Positions 44,864 through 54,516 of a stretch of DNA of 64,000 bases are shown piece by piece. The stretch comes from Taibaiella lutea (GTDB lineage: Bacteria; Bacteroidota; Bacteroidia; Chitinophagales; Chitinophagaceae): contig NZ_VWSH01000001.1 in NCBI RefSeq assembly GCF_008629695.1, forward strand, positions 1,267,990 through 1,331,989, written 5' to 3'. A program made the position numbers and the translations under genes. The notes under the pieces are model-generated. The model was not told the DNA's origin, ran no database searches, and saw only the letters and a program-made list of their open reading frames with translations. Numbering within the stretch: the first letter of the stretch is position 1; every line of letters starts with the position of its first letter.

Positions 44864-46561
44864 ATGAAGCATTTTTTTTCAGTATTGGTTTTGACGCTCT
44901 CTGTAATATCGTTAAATGCACAAAATAATTATCCCCGGAATTATTTCCGTAACCCTTTAGATATTCCCGTAAGGCTTGCCGGAAATTTTGCAGAATGCAG
45001 GCCCAATCACTTTCATACAGGCCTCGATTTAAAAACCAATGAACAGGAAAATATGAATGTTTATGCCGCAGCAGATGGCTATGTAAGTCGCATATCCATT
45101 TCTCATAGCGGTTACGGAAATGCTGTTTATATAACACACCCAAACGGATATACTACGCTGTATGGTCATCTCAATGATTTCTTTCCGGCTTTGCAAACTT
45201 ATGTATTGAATCAGCAATACAACAAAGAATCATGGAATCTGGATATCAGCCTTACGCCACAACAATTTCCCGTTAAGAAAGGGCAATTCATTGCTTATTC
45301 CGGTACGACGGGTGGCAGCACAGGGCCGCATCTGCATTTTGAAATAAGAGATACAAAAACGGAACACGTGCTGAATGCTGCTTTGTTTGGCATTCCTTAT
45401 GAAGATAATATAGCCCCGGTTGCTAAAAGTATTGCTATATATAATTCACAAAACATTTATGAACAGAGCCTCAAAATATTTCCTCTAAAAAAGGTTGGCA
45501 AAATTTACACGACATTGAAACCTGTGGATATTGCAGGAGGTTCAATAAGAATAGCAGTTAAAGCGGACGATTATATGAACGGCAGCCCAAATACATTAGG
45601 GGTTTATGAAATGAAATTATACATGGACGATTCGTTGCAAGCCGCATGGAAGCTAAATGACATTGACTTTGACGAAAACAGATACGTGAATGCTTTTGCC
45701 GATTATAAATTGAAAGAGGAAAATAAAGGGTGGTATCAGACTTTATTTAAAACATCAGGCAATAAATTGAGCAACTACACTTTTCTCAATAAATATAACG
45801 GTGAATTGATGTTAGGTGCTGATAAAAAGCATGCTATAAGGATTGAATTATTTGATGTTTTAGGAAATAATGCTACCATAAAATTTGATGCCGTCAGCAA
45901 TTTGGCGTTGGCCACCAAAACCGGCAATTGCAATTATTGGAGAACAAGTGAAATACATTCCATAAACACAAAAACACTTTCGTTCCAATGCAATGCTGCC
46001 GCTTTGTATGACAATATATGTTTCAAATATTCAGAAGAAGATTCTAAAAAGGGAATTTCAAAAGCAGTGCAGTTAATGAATACCAAAGTTCCGTTGCAAA
46101 ATGAAGCAATGTTAAAGGTGAAACTCAATAAAAATATATCCGGTTATTTGCAGAGTAAACTTGTATTTATACATCATGTAAAAGCGGCAGCATTGCCCGG
46201 CAATAATCCGCAAGATGCTGCCGCTGCAAGCTTCGAAAACGGTTGGGCAAAAGCTTCAATAAAAACGTTCGGCAATTATTATGTTGATATTGATACAACA
46301 GGGCCGGCAATTAAGCCTTTGCAAAAAGAAGGCGACTTAGGTACGGCAAAAACTATCCGGTTTACGGTAACGGACAATCTTACTTCTGTACAGAATTTCA
46401 GGGCAGAATTGGATGGAAAATGGTTGCGTTTTGTTCGTGTGGGCGATACTTACATTTATACTTTTGATGAACATTGTGATTCAGGTAATCATAACCTGAC
46501 CGTCAAGGCTTCGGATGAAAATAATAATGACAGTAAGCTTATCTTTACTTTCAGCCGTTAG
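44864..46561 (+). CDS. M23 peptidase (LytM/EnvC-like)
   Basis: About 565 residues, start at the ATG at 44864 (a TTG two codons upstream is less likely). A signal peptide (FFSVLVLTLSVISLNAQ) precedes the LytM domain at residues ~45-170: the zinc site is FHTGLDLKT (His/Asp) plus HLHFEIRD, and GNAVYITHPNGYTTLYGHL is intact. The remaining ~390 residues form unassigned beta-rich domains. It cuts peptidoglycan cross-links. The following gene is a FtsX-like permease, which recalls the FtsEX-EnvC pairing of other bacteria. Confidence 0.88.
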   Translation: MKHFFSVLVLTLSVISLNAQNNYPRNYFRNPLDIPVRLAGNFAECRPNHFHTGLDLKTNEQENMNVYAAADGYVSRISISHSGYGNAVYITHPNGYTTLYGHLNDFFPALQTYVLNQQYNKESWNLDISLTPQQFPVKKGQFIAYSGTTGGSTGPHLHFEIRDTKTEHVLNAALFGIPYEDNIAPVAKSIAIYNSQNIYEQSLKIFPLKKVGKIYTTLKPVDIAGGSIRIAVKADDYMNGSPNTLGVYEMKLYMDDSLQAAWKLNDIDFDENRYVNAFADYKLKEENKGWYQTLFKTSGNKLSNYTFLNKYNGELMLGADKKHAIRIELFDVLGNNATIKFDAVSNLALATKTGNCNYWRTSEIHSINTKTLSFQCNAAALYDNICFKYSEEDSKKGISKAVQLMNTKVPLQNEAMLKVKLNKNISGYLQSKLVFIHHVKAAALPGNNPQDAAAASFENGWAKASIKTFGNYYVDIDTTGPAIKPLQKEGDLGTAKTIRFTVTDNLTSVQNFRAELDGKWLRFVRVGDTYIYTFDEHCDSGNHNLTVKASDENNNDSKLIFTFSR

Positions 46562-46625
46562 GTAATATGATGAGCTTCTAAAAACGACTTTTTGAGTATT
46601 TAATATCTGAATTTAATTTCCAATT

Positions 46626-47813
46626 GTGCAGCAAGATAAAATCATTTTAAAATTATTAAGACCGGGCAATCAAAAGATGCGTATGTACGGATCATGGATT
46701 GCATTATGTATCGGTTTGCTATTGCTTTTCATTGCAGCCCTTGCCTGGTTTGATTTCCGGAGCATCCTTTCCAATAAAGGGAAAGAAGACAGCATGGCTT
46801 CTTATCTGGTAATCGGCAAGAAAGTTACCAATGAAAGCATGATGCGAAATCCCGAAGACAATTTATTTACACAAGCAGACATTGAAGGATTACAGCATTT
46901 AAAAAACGTAAATGAAGTTGGTTCGCTCAATTCCAATAACTATCCTGTTTCAGCAAGTATGGGTGGGCATCTTGGATTTTACACTGAAATGTTTTTGGGT
47001 TCTGCTGACGATAAATACCTGGACGTATTGCCGGAAGACTGGTCATGGCAATCTGGTCAGCAATCTTTACCTATTATAATGTCCACAGACTTTCTGAATT
47101 TGTATAATTATGGTTTTGCGCTGAGTCAGGGCTTACCGCAGCTTTCCCAACAATCCATCAAAGCACTGCCTCTGGAAATATCCATTGCAAGAGGAAAAGA
47201 AAAGTATCGCGCTCAGATTGTAGGTTTTACTGACAGAATAAGCTCCGTATTGGTGCCTCAGAATTTCATGGATGAAATGAACAAAAAGTATGGCGTAACT
47301 GCAACGCATAAGCCATCCCGTTTAATATTAAAAGTGCAGGATCCTTCTGAAAAAACATTTGTTTCCTATTTAAAAACAAAAGATTATACTACCAATGAAG
47401 AACAATTACGCTGGAATAAAATAAGAACCATCGTGCAGGCAATCGTCACTTCTGTCGGAGCAATTGCTGTTATTGTAGTTGGCATGGCTTTGCTTTCTTT
47501 TATTCTGTTTATAGAGATAACGGTACAAAAAGCAGCAGGCCACATCCGATTGATGAAGCAAATTGGTTATGCACCGGGTAAATTGAGAAAAATATTGAAT
47601 CGTTTTTTCCTGCCTTGGGTAAGCTCTGCAGTTATAGTTGCAGCAATCATAGCATTTGGCATTCATGTTTTTATGGTGCAATGGCTTAAAACATTAGAAC
47701 TTCATTTAAACATCAGCGATGCATGGATTATCGTAGTGTTGGTTCTGGCGTTATTGAGTTTGTTATTTTTATTACTGAGAAAATCTGTAAAAAATATTCT
47801 TCAAAAAGTATAA
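46626..47813 (+). CDS. FtsX-like/MacB-type permease without an ATPase
   Basis: The 395-residue protein starts with GTG (a TAA stop lies four codons upstream; the alternative ATG at 46677 would remove 17 residues). Topology is one N-terminal helix (~23-45), a ~240-residue periplasmic domain, then three helices (~275-300, ~335-360, ~368-388), the FtsX/MacB permease layout with ARLMKQIGYAPGKLRKIL-like coupling loop (HIRLMKQIGYAPGKLRKI). No ATP-binding partner gene lies beside it. It follows an M23 peptidase by 64 bp and precedes porU, so it may control cell-wall cleavage. Its partner ATPase must come from elsewhere. Confidence 0.82.
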   Translation: MQQDKIILKLLRPGNQKMRMYGSWIALCIGLLLLFIAALAWFDFRSILSNKGKEDSMASYLVIGKKVTNESMMRNPEDNLFTQADIEGLQHLKNVNEVGSLNSNNYPVSASMGGHLGFYTEMFLGSADDKYLDVLPEDWSWQSGQQSLPIIMSTDFLNLYNYGFALSQGLPQLSQQSIKALPLEISIARGKEKYRAQIVGFTDRISSVLVPQNFMDEMNKKYGVTATHKPSRLILKVQDPSEKTFVSYLKTKDYTTNEEQLRWNKIRTIVQAIVTSVGAIAVIVVGMALLSFILFIEITVQKAAGHIRLMKQIGYAPGKLRKILNRFFLPWVSSAVIVAAIIAFGIHVFMVQWLKTLELHLNISDAWIIVVLVLALLSLLFLLLRKSVKNILQKV

Positions 47814-48017
47814 TTATCAACTAATAAATATATCTAATCATTTGTCTTACAGAATCCTGTTGCTTAAAGTGACAGAATATTTTTTGTCTATATGCTACCA
47901 ACTTAGTTCTGCTTTGTATCTGTCTTTTTTAGCGTAATTTTGAATGCCTTTTAATGATATACTATACGTACTGATTTTACGTTATAACTAATATAAAGGG
48001 CTCTAAAAAGAATAGGA

Positions 48018-51000
48018 ATGAAAAAATTTATTTTGTGTGTAAGTCTGTTGATGGGATTTAATATTGCTTTGAACGCGCAACAAAGCAGTAGAAGTTTACA
48101 TCATACAGTCAGTGATGTAGATATTTCCAATCAGGGAATTGCTTCTCAAAAGATAACCCTTACAAGTAATAGCACACCATTAGTAAAATTAGCCAATATA
48201 CAAACCACACCGGTTGCATCATTGCCTTTAGGTGCAAAAGCTTCCAATAGTTTTGAACCCGATGTTATTCGTACAAGTGAGCGCAAGAAACAATTTGCGT
48301 TTATAAATGTCCCGGTATTCAGAAAAGTAAACGGCCAGTTAGAACAGCTGCTGAGTTATGATTTAGAGATAACCGAATTTCAGGACGGAAGCAATAATCA
48401 CACAGCTCAAAAACCTACAGGCGTTGAAAATTCTGTTTTAGCTTCCGGAACCTGGTTTAAAATTGCAGCGCCGACAAGAGGTGTTTATAAGATCACTTAT
48501 CAGTTCCTCGAAAGCCTTGGCATTAATCCTGCATCCATTAATCCTAATAATTTCAGGGTATATGGCAACGGAGGCACTGTTCTTCCTGAAAAAGCATCTT
48601 CCGAGCAACCGGACGATCTTATTGAGAATGCCATTTATGTAAGCAGCACCGGCAATACATTCGGCACGAACGATTATATATTATTTTACGCTAACGGCCC
48701 GATTTTATGGGAAAATGATACCACTAACCATCTTTTTGACCATATATCTAACTACTACGAAAATCAGAGTTACTATTTCCTGAATTATGATATTGGTCAG
48801 GGAAAACGTATTCAAACGGAAACCGCTACAGGCAATGCCGATTATGCTGTAACAGGAGTAGATGATTACATGCTTATTGAAAATGACAGCGTTAACCTTA
48901 ACAGGATTGGCAAAATATGGTGGGGAAACAGGATGAGTTCTTTGAGTTCCGCTTATTTAAGCCAGAATTTCACGCTTAACCTGGGAAATGTTACTGGACA
49001 GGTAAAAGCAAAAAGCGCAGTAGCAAGCGACTGTTCAGAATATGCAAATATGGCTGTGAAGGTAAATGGTACTACTGTTAAAACTTATACAATACCTCCC
49101 AACAGCTCTAATGTTCCGATTGGAAATGTGTCAGAGCCATATCAATTCACAGCTCCATCAGGAAACTTCAACTTGAGTTATACTTATGGCACTTCAGGTT
49201 CAGGAAATGGTTATATCGATTATATTGAATTGAATTATCGCAAATCGTTGCAATTTCAAAATGCGCAATTCAATTTCAGGGATTGGCAGGCATTTTTACA
49301 ACCTGCGGGTCAGAATGCAGCCTATAATATTCAGAGCGCAAACGCAAATTTAAAAGTATGGGATGTTTCAGATCCATTGAAACCAATCGCATTAAATGGT
49401 TCATTTAACAACAATACTTATACCGTTATTCGTCCTACACATACATTGAGTGAGCTTGTGGCATTTGACGGAAGCGATTTCCGGACTCCTGTCAAAATAG
49501 GCGCTGTTCCTAATCAGGATCTTCATGGGTTATCACAAACAAACCTGCTTATTATTGCTCCCGATTCTTTTATGGATGCAGCCAATGAACTGGCAGAATT
49601 TCACAGGCAGAAAGACAATATTCTTGTAACCGTTGTGCAGGTTGACAAGATCTATAATGAATTTTCTTCAGGCGGACAGGACATTGCAGGTATCCGCAAT
49701 TTTATCAAGATGTTTTATGACAGAGCACAGGACGATGGTTCAGATATACCTGAAAATGTATTATTCTTTGGCGCTGCCTCCTTTGATTATAAAAACAGAG
49801 TAGCTCCGTTTTCCAATTTTGTACCTACCTACGAAACATACGAAAGTATGAATGCAGATGCTCCGTATTCTTCCGACGACTTTTATGCAATACTTGCCGA
49901 TGGTGCCAGTATTGACAATAATGGTTCAAATGATGTTGCAACAGGACGTATTCCGGCACATAACAGAACCGAAGCCGCGCAAGCTGTTGCAAAAATTAAA
50001 AATTATGTAAGCAGCAATTCTTTTGGTCCGTGGAAAAATACGGTAACTTATGTAGCAGATGACAGAGACCCGAATCAGGGAATGAACCACATGGGAGATT
50101 GCGAAACAGTAAGCGAATTTTTTGTTGACAGCACTCCGGTGTACAATGTTTACAAAATATACTCAGATGCCTATCAGATTGTAGCAACTCCAAGTGGCGG
50201 GCGTTATCCGATGGTGAATAAAGCAATTGACGATCAAACCTATAATGGCACCTTCCTAATGAGTTACAGCGGGCATGGAAGCCCCGACAGATGGGCTACT
50301 GAGGCTATCTTAACCTCTGACGATTACGGTAACTGGACCAATATCAACAAACTTCCTGTTATGGTAACGGCCACCTGCGATTTCGGAAGATTTGACGACC
50401 AGGTACATCCTTCAGCCGGAACAAAGCTGATGCTGCAACCTACCGGTGGTTCCATTGCGATGATTACCACAACGCAGGCTGTTTATCAAAGCCAGAATAC
50501 TGCATTAAGCCAGCAATATGTAAATGCCCAGTTCACAAAGGATAGCAATGGTAAATGGAGGACGATAGGTGAAGCATTAAGAACAGCAAAAAATGCATTT
50601 ACATCCGGATTCTCCAATAACCATAAATATGTTGTACTTGGAGATCCCGCTTTGAAAATGGCAATGCCTGTTCATAATGTGGAGACAGTAAAACTGGAAT
50701 TTATTAACGGTAATGTGCTTACCCCTACAGATACGATCAAAGCATTAGGCCGATACTTGTTATCCGGAAAAGTTACGGACGCTAACAATAATATAATTAC
50801 GGATTTTAACGGACCGGTTTACATAACCATTTTTGACAAAGTAAAAAGAATTCACACCGTAAATAGCGAACAAACCGGCCCCGGCTCCACTCCTGAATTC
50901 GATCTTCAGACAAACATTGTTGCCAAAATGAAAGGAACAGTTGTCAATGGGTTATTTTCTGCTTCTTTCGTAGCGCCGAAAGATATCAATTATAATTATG

Positions 51001-51758
51001 GCAATGGAAAAATTAGTTATTATGCTAATACACAAAATACTGATGCAGCAGGCATAGACAATCATTTTACGGTCGGAGATTATAACCATGATGCTGTTGA
51101 TGACAACACGCCTCCTGTAGTAAAGCCTTATATTGACAACGATAAATTCAGAGATGGAGGCGTTACAGATCCTAATCCTTTGTTATACGTTAAACTTTTT
51201 GACGAAAACGGTATTAATGTATCAGGTACTTCCATCGGACATGATTTAGTAGCAATTTTGGACGACGATGTTCAGAATCCTTTTGTGATGAATAATTATT
51301 ATGAAACAGTCCAAAATGATTTTAGCAATGGTTATGTAAATTTTCCGATGTATAATTTACCTGAAGGAAAGCATACACTGAAAGTTATTGCCTGGGATAC
51401 GTATAATAATTCAGGAGAAGGAACCGTTACATTTGAAGTAAAAAACAAGGACAAAGGTTTTATAAGTGATATTTATAATTACCCGAATCCTGCATCGGAT
51501 TATACTACTTTCGTTTTCCAGCATAATCAGAAAGGAGAAGAAATGGATGTTTCTATATTGATTTATACGGCAAACGGCAGATTGATTAAAACAATTAAAC
51601 AACATATTTTGCCTGATGCGAACAGGACTGAAATACCCTGGGATTGTACTGCAGACGGTCTTCCGTTGGGAAGAGGCCTTTACTTTTACAAATTAAATGC
51701 AAAAACTACTGAAGGAAAAACAGCAACCGCATACCAAAAGTTAGTTTTATTGCGTTAA
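48018..51758 (+). CDS. porU: T9SS C-terminal signal peptidase/sortase PorU
   Basis: PorU removes the C-terminal sorting domain of T9SS cargo and joins them to surface lipopolysaccharide. The 1246-residue protein starts with a signal peptide (LCVSLLMGFNIALNAQQ). The gingipain-type C25 peptidase core has its catalytic His753 in MSYSGHGSPDRW and Cys787 in VTATCDFGRFDD. The C-terminal ~90 residues (DIYNYPNPASDYTTFVF ... YQKLVLLR) are a T9SS type A sorting-like domain, which PorU keeps. Length fits family. It is followed by porV after 193 bp, the standard pairing. Confidence 0.96.
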   Translation: MKKFILCVSLLMGFNIALNAQQSSRSLHHTVSDVDISNQGIASQKITLTSNSTPLVKLANIQTTPVASLPLGAKASNSFEPDVIRTSERKKQFAFINVPVFRKVNGQLEQLLSYDLEITEFQDGSNNHTAQKPTGVENSVLASGTWFKIAAPTRGVYKITYQFLESLGINPASINPNNFRVYGNGGTVLPEKASSEQPDDLIENAIYVSSTGNTFGTNDYILFYANGPILWENDTTNHLFDHISNYYENQSYYFLNYDIGQGKRIQTETATGNADYAVTGVDDYMLIENDSVNLNRIGKIWWGNRMSSLSSAYLSQNFTLNLGNVTGQVKAKSAVASDCSEYANMAVKVNGTTVKTYTIPPNSSNVPIGNVSEPYQFTAPSGNFNLSYTYGTSGSGNGYIDYIELNYRKSLQFQNAQFNFRDWQAFLQPAGQNAAYNIQSANANLKVWDVSDPLKPIALNGSFNNNTYTVIRPTHTLSELVAFDGSDFRTPVKIGAVPNQDLHGLSQTNLLIIAPDSFMDAANELAEFHRQKDNILVTVVQVDKIYNEFSSGGQDIAGIRNFIKMFYDRAQDDGSDIPENVLFFGAASFDYKNRVAPFSNFVPTYETYESMNADAPYSSDDFYAILADGASIDNNGSNDVATGRIPAHNRTEAAQAVAKIKNYVSSNSFGPWKNTVTYVADDRDPNQGMNHMGDCETVSEFFVDSTPVYNVYKIYSDAYQIVATPSGGRYPMVNKAIDDQTYNGTFLMSYSGHGSPDRWATEAILTSDDYGNWTNINKLPVMVTATCDFGRFDDQVHPSAGTKLMLQPTGGSIAMITTTQAVYQSQNTALSQQYVNAQFTKDSNGKWRTIGEALRTAKNAFTSGFSNNHKYVVLGDPALKMAMPVHNVETVKLEFINGNVLTPTDTIKALGRYLLSGKVTDANNNIITDFNGPVYITIFDKVKRIHTVNSEQTGPGSTPEFDLQTNIVAKMKGTVVNGLFSASFVAPKDINYNYGNGKISYYANTQNTDAAGIDNHFTVGDYNHDAVDDNTPPVVKPYIDNDKFRDGGVTDPNPLLYVKLFDENGINVSGTSIGHDLVAILDDDVQNPFVMNNYYETVQNDFSNGYVNFPMYNLPEGKHTLKVIAWDTYNNSGEGTVTFEVKNKDKGFISDIYNYPNPASDYTTFVFQHNQKGEEMDVSILIYTANGRLIKTIKQHILPDANRTEIPWDCTADGLPLGRGLYFYKLNAKTTEGKTATAYQKLVLLR

Positions 51759-51768
51759 TCATAATATT

Positions 51769-51804
51769 TCATTGGTAGTGCATATTTTGTTTGTGCTACC
51801 AATG
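51769..51804. repeat. Stem-loop between porU and porV
   Basis: CATTGGTAG (51770-51778) and CTACCAATG (51796-51804) form a 9-bp stem, loop 17 bases. There is no T run, so the role (mRNA stability or weak terminator) is open. Confidence 0.5.
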
Positions 51805-51816
51805 TCCAAAAATTAC

Positions 51817-51845
51817 TTTGAATTATTATAATATCCTTATCTTTG
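51817..51845 (+). promoter_or_regulatory. Promoter of porV
   Basis: TATCTTTG (51838-51845) followed by CCCC, and TTTG (51817-51820) 17 bases upstream as -33. porV may thus be transcribed separately from porU. Confidence 0.6.
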
Positions 51846-51951
51846 CCCCTCCCAAAAAAGGGGGTTATTTTAAAAACAACTACTCACACAGCCTATTGTA
51901 GCAATACCTCTACACTTTTAAAATTAAAATTATTAACTAATAAGAAGAAGA

Positions 51952-53133
51952 ATGGCTAAACGCATTGCAGTTGCCGGGTTAACGGTTTTGTCCGGTTTGA
52001 TAGGGTTTCAATCTTTTGCACAGACAGCTTTGGACGGTAGAGTTGGTGCTATTACCACCGCAGTTCCTTTTTTACGTATTTCGCCTGATGCCCGCAGCGG
52101 TGCAATGGGAGATGTAGGTATTGCTTTATCACCTGATGCAAACGCTCAGTATTGGAACGTAGCCAAGTTGGCAATGAGTCCGAAAGATGCCGGTATTTCC
52201 GTAACATATACTCCATGGTTGAAAGATTTGGTGCCCGATGTGTTTTTGGGTTACATATCTGCTTACAAAAAACTAAATGCCACCAGTACTATCAGTGGTT
52301 CATTAAGATATTTCAACCTCGGTAACATTGATTACACCAATGACCTTGGCTTTAATACAGGAAGCGGAAAACCAAGAGAATTTTCTTTTGATTTCGGTTA
52401 TTCTATCAAGTTATCGCCAAATTTATCTACAGGTGTAACATTACGTTATATATCATCAAATATTGCTGCAGGCGATCCTAATCCGGGTACAGTTTACAGC
52501 CCGGGTAAAGCATTTGCTGCAGATATCGGAATTTTCTACACCAAAACACATGAGATTACCGAAGACCGTAGCGGTACTTTCAATGCAGGTGCAGTATTAT
52601 CTAACGTAGGTTCTAAAATCAGCTATTCCCAACAGGAAAAAGATTTTCTTCCTATTAATTTAGGTATCGGCGTTGCTTACACTTATAAAGTGGATGCATA
52701 CAATAAAATCACGGCTTCGCTGGATTTAAACAAGGCGTTGGTACCCGCTCCGAGATATTACCTGACTGTTAATGGCGAAGATTCAACTGCAGGCTATATT
52801 CCTAATGATGGTATTATTTCCGGCATGTTAGGTTCATTTACAAAAGCGCCTCCGGGTTATGGTACAACTGTTTCTCTTGGTGGTGAATATTGGTATCAGG
52901 ATCAATTTGCAGTAAGGGCGGGTTATTTTTATGAAAACAAAAACAATGGAGACCGTCAATACTTTACCTGTGGCCTTGGAGTGAAATATCAAGTCTTCGG
53001 TTTGAATTTCTCTTACCTGATTCCTTCAGGTTCAGGTGTTGCAAGAAACCCATTGTCAAATACGCTACGTTTCTCTTTATTGTTTGATTTCGACAAACTG
53101 GCTTTTTCAAAGAAAACATCGGACGAAGGTTAA
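51952..53133 (+). CDS. porV: T9SS outer-membrane shuttle protein PorV
   Basis: PorV is a FadL-like barrel that picks up cargo at the Sov translocon and delivers it to PorU. The 393-residue protein has a signal peptide (VLSGLIGFQSFAQ), then the conserved N-terminal AVPFLRISPDARSGAMGDVGIALSPDANAQYWN, a hallmark of PorV, and a beta-barrel ending LLFDFDKLAF. Directly downstream of porU, its own promoter lies at 51817-51845. A terminator follows at 53156-53205. Confidence 0.95.
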   Translation: MAKRIAVAGLTVLSGLIGFQSFAQTALDGRVGAITTAVPFLRISPDARSGAMGDVGIALSPDANAQYWNVAKLAMSPKDAGISVTYTPWLKDLVPDVFLGYISAYKKLNATSTISGSLRYFNLGNIDYTNDLGFNTGSGKPREFSFDFGYSIKLSPNLSTGVTLRYISSNIAAGDPNPGTVYSPGKAFAADIGIFYTKTHEITEDRSGTFNAGAVLSNVGSKISYSQQEKDFLPINLGIGVAYTYKVDAYNKITASLDLNKALVPAPRYYLTVNGEDSTAGYIPNDGIISGMLGSFTKAPPGYGTTVSLGGEYWYQDQFAVRAGYFYENKNNGDRQYFTCGLGVKYQVFGLNFSYLIPSGSGVARNPLSNTLRFSLLFDFDKLAFSKKTSDEG

Positions 53134-53155
53134 TCCCTTTGAATTATTAAATTAT

Positions 53156-53205
53156 AAAAAAGCCTTCTTTACGATATTTGTAAAGAAGGCTTTTCTATTT
53201 TTGCC
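53156..53205 (+). terminator. Terminator after porV
   Basis: AAAAGCCTTCTTTAC / GTAAAGAAGGCTTTT form a 15-bp stem with a 7-base loop and T-rich tail. The tail overlaps a -7-like element (TATTTTTG, 53196-53203) that could start ispF transcription. Confidence 0.8.
53196..53203 (+). promoter_or_regulatory. Candidate -7 element of ispF
   Basis: TATTTTTG matches TAnnTTTG and lies within the T tract of the porV terminator, 49 bases before the ispF ATG. Confidence 0.4.
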
Positions 53206-53252
53206 TAAATTTTATATTTAATACAATCATTATAAAAAAATAAATTACGGTC

Positions 53253-53732
53253 ATGCAAATTAGAATTGGTAACGGCATTGATTTCCATAGGCTTGAAGAA
53301 GGCATCCCTTTCTGGTTAGGAGGCGTAAAGCTCGATCATCATAAAGGAGCAGTAGGACATTCAGATGCGGATGTTTTACTTCATGCTATTTGTGATGCTA
53401 TGTTAGGTGCCTGCGGACTTGGAGACATAGGAGTACATTTTCCGGATACGGACATGCAGTATAAAGGTATTGACAGTAAAGTTCTTTTACGCCGTAGTTA
53501 CAACCTTGTAAGAGAAGCAGGTTACTGGATTGGCAATATTGATACGACGCTTTGCCTGCAGGAGCCAAAGATCAAACCATATATACCTAAAATGATTGAA
53601 GCAATTGCTTCAACGTTGGGCATTCCACGTGCGGATGTTTCTATCAAGGCTACTACTACCGAGAAATTAGGGTTTGTTGGAAGGGAAGAAGGCGTAATGG
53701 CCTATGCTACTGTTTTGTTAACTAAACACTAA
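53253..53732 (+). CDS. ispF: 2-C-methyl-D-erythritol 2,4-cyclodiphosphate synthase
   Basis: IspF makes the cyclic diphosphate in the non-mevalonate isoprenoid pathway. The 159-residue length is normal. The zinc-binding residues sit in GNGIDFHRLE (Asp/His, residues 6-15) and VGHSDADVLLHAICDAMLGACGLGDIG; VSIKATTTEKLGFVGREEG, the CDP-binding loop, is intact. It stands alone. Confidence 0.97.
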   Translation: MQIRIGNGIDFHRLEEGIPFWLGGVKLDHHKGAVGHSDADVLLHAICDAMLGACGLGDIGVHFPDTDMQYKGIDSKVLLRRSYNLVREAGYWIGNIDTTLCLQEPKIKPYIPKMIEAIASTLGIPRADVSIKATTTEKLGFVGREEGVMAYATVLLTKH

Positions 53733-53762
53733 ATCTTTTTACAGATATATTCATTCATTCTT

Positions 53763-53816
53763 GTTTATTCCGTAAGAATCTAAAAAAGCACTCGCATAGA
53801 TTTTTACGAAATAAAC
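53763..53816. repeat. 19-bp near-perfect inverted repeat between ispF and DUF502
   Basis: Arms at 53763-53781 and 53798-53816 differ at two positions. It lies between convergent genes and may terminate both. Confidence 0.65.
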
Positions 53817-53820
53817 GCTT

Positions 53821-54417
53821 TTAATGATGCGCTTCATGAACGTTGTGATGCATCCCGGCAATACCGCCACTTACAGCAAACTTCATTGCTTCTGCCGCAT
53901 TCATGCCCTCTACAGGTTTTACTTCATCAATTGAAACGATAATAACCCAGCCGGAAATAGCATAAGAGTGCGGCAGATAAACTGAAACTTTATCCGGTTG
54001 ACCCAAATCGGTTAAATCATTCTGGGTTAAAAACCCGATACGCCATATTTCAGGATTGGCATTGGTACGCACCCAAACCGGATGGTTGAATTTCTTTTTG
54101 TCGCCCACAAAAGAATCCATTACATCTTTAACGGAAGAATAAATATGTTTGATGCCGGGCGTATGTTCCAACAGATAACTGAAACCTTCTACCAGCCAAC
54201 GGCCAAAAAAGAAACGTGTTCCCGAATAACCAACTATAGTAATGAAAGCTACAATAATAAGGAAACCTATGCCCGGCGCTTGTTCTGAAAACCAGGGCAA
54301 CATGCCGTCCAAGCCTCTGAAAACGAAGATAATAGCATAAGCAGTTATACCTATCGGACCTAAAATAACTATGCCCTGAAGAAAGGAACGAAACAGGAAA
54401 CCGGCAATTCGGCGCAT
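53821..54417 (-). CDS. DUF502 family membrane protein
   Basis: The 198-residue protein has two membrane helices (about residues 12-33 and 48-70) and a soluble C-terminal domain with HTPGIKHIYSSVKDVMDSF and VSVYLPHSYAISGWVIIV, the DUF502 pattern. The family is widespread and uncharacterised, with plant homologues called LCV-like. It ends in a histidine-rich tail (HHNVHEAHH), which may be worth noting. It faces ispF tail-to-tail, and its start lies about 100 bp from the divergent desaturase gene. Confidence 0.85.
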   Translation of the reverse strand: MRRIAGFLFRSFLQGIVILGPIGITAYAIIFVFRGLDGMLPWFSEQAPGIGFLIIVAFITIVGYSGTRFFFGRWLVEGFSYLLEHTPGIKHIYSSVKDVMDSFVGDKKKFNHPVWVRTNANPEIWRIGFLTQNDLTDLGQPDKVSVYLPHSYAISGWVIIVSIDEVKPVEGMNAAEAMKFAVSGGIAGMHHNVHEAHH

Positions 54418-54480
54418 GAAATGAATATTTAAAAATACAGTTATAGGAAATTGCTAAGCCAATATTAACGCAGGATTTAT

Positions 54481-54488
54481 TATTTTTG
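54481..54488 (+). promoter_or_regulatory. Candidate -7 element of the desaturase gene
   Basis: TATTTTTG matches the consensus 28 bases before the ATG. -33 not recognisable. Confidence 0.45.
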
Positions 54489-54516
54489 TCAATTATTTTT
54501 CAGCTACAATATTGAA

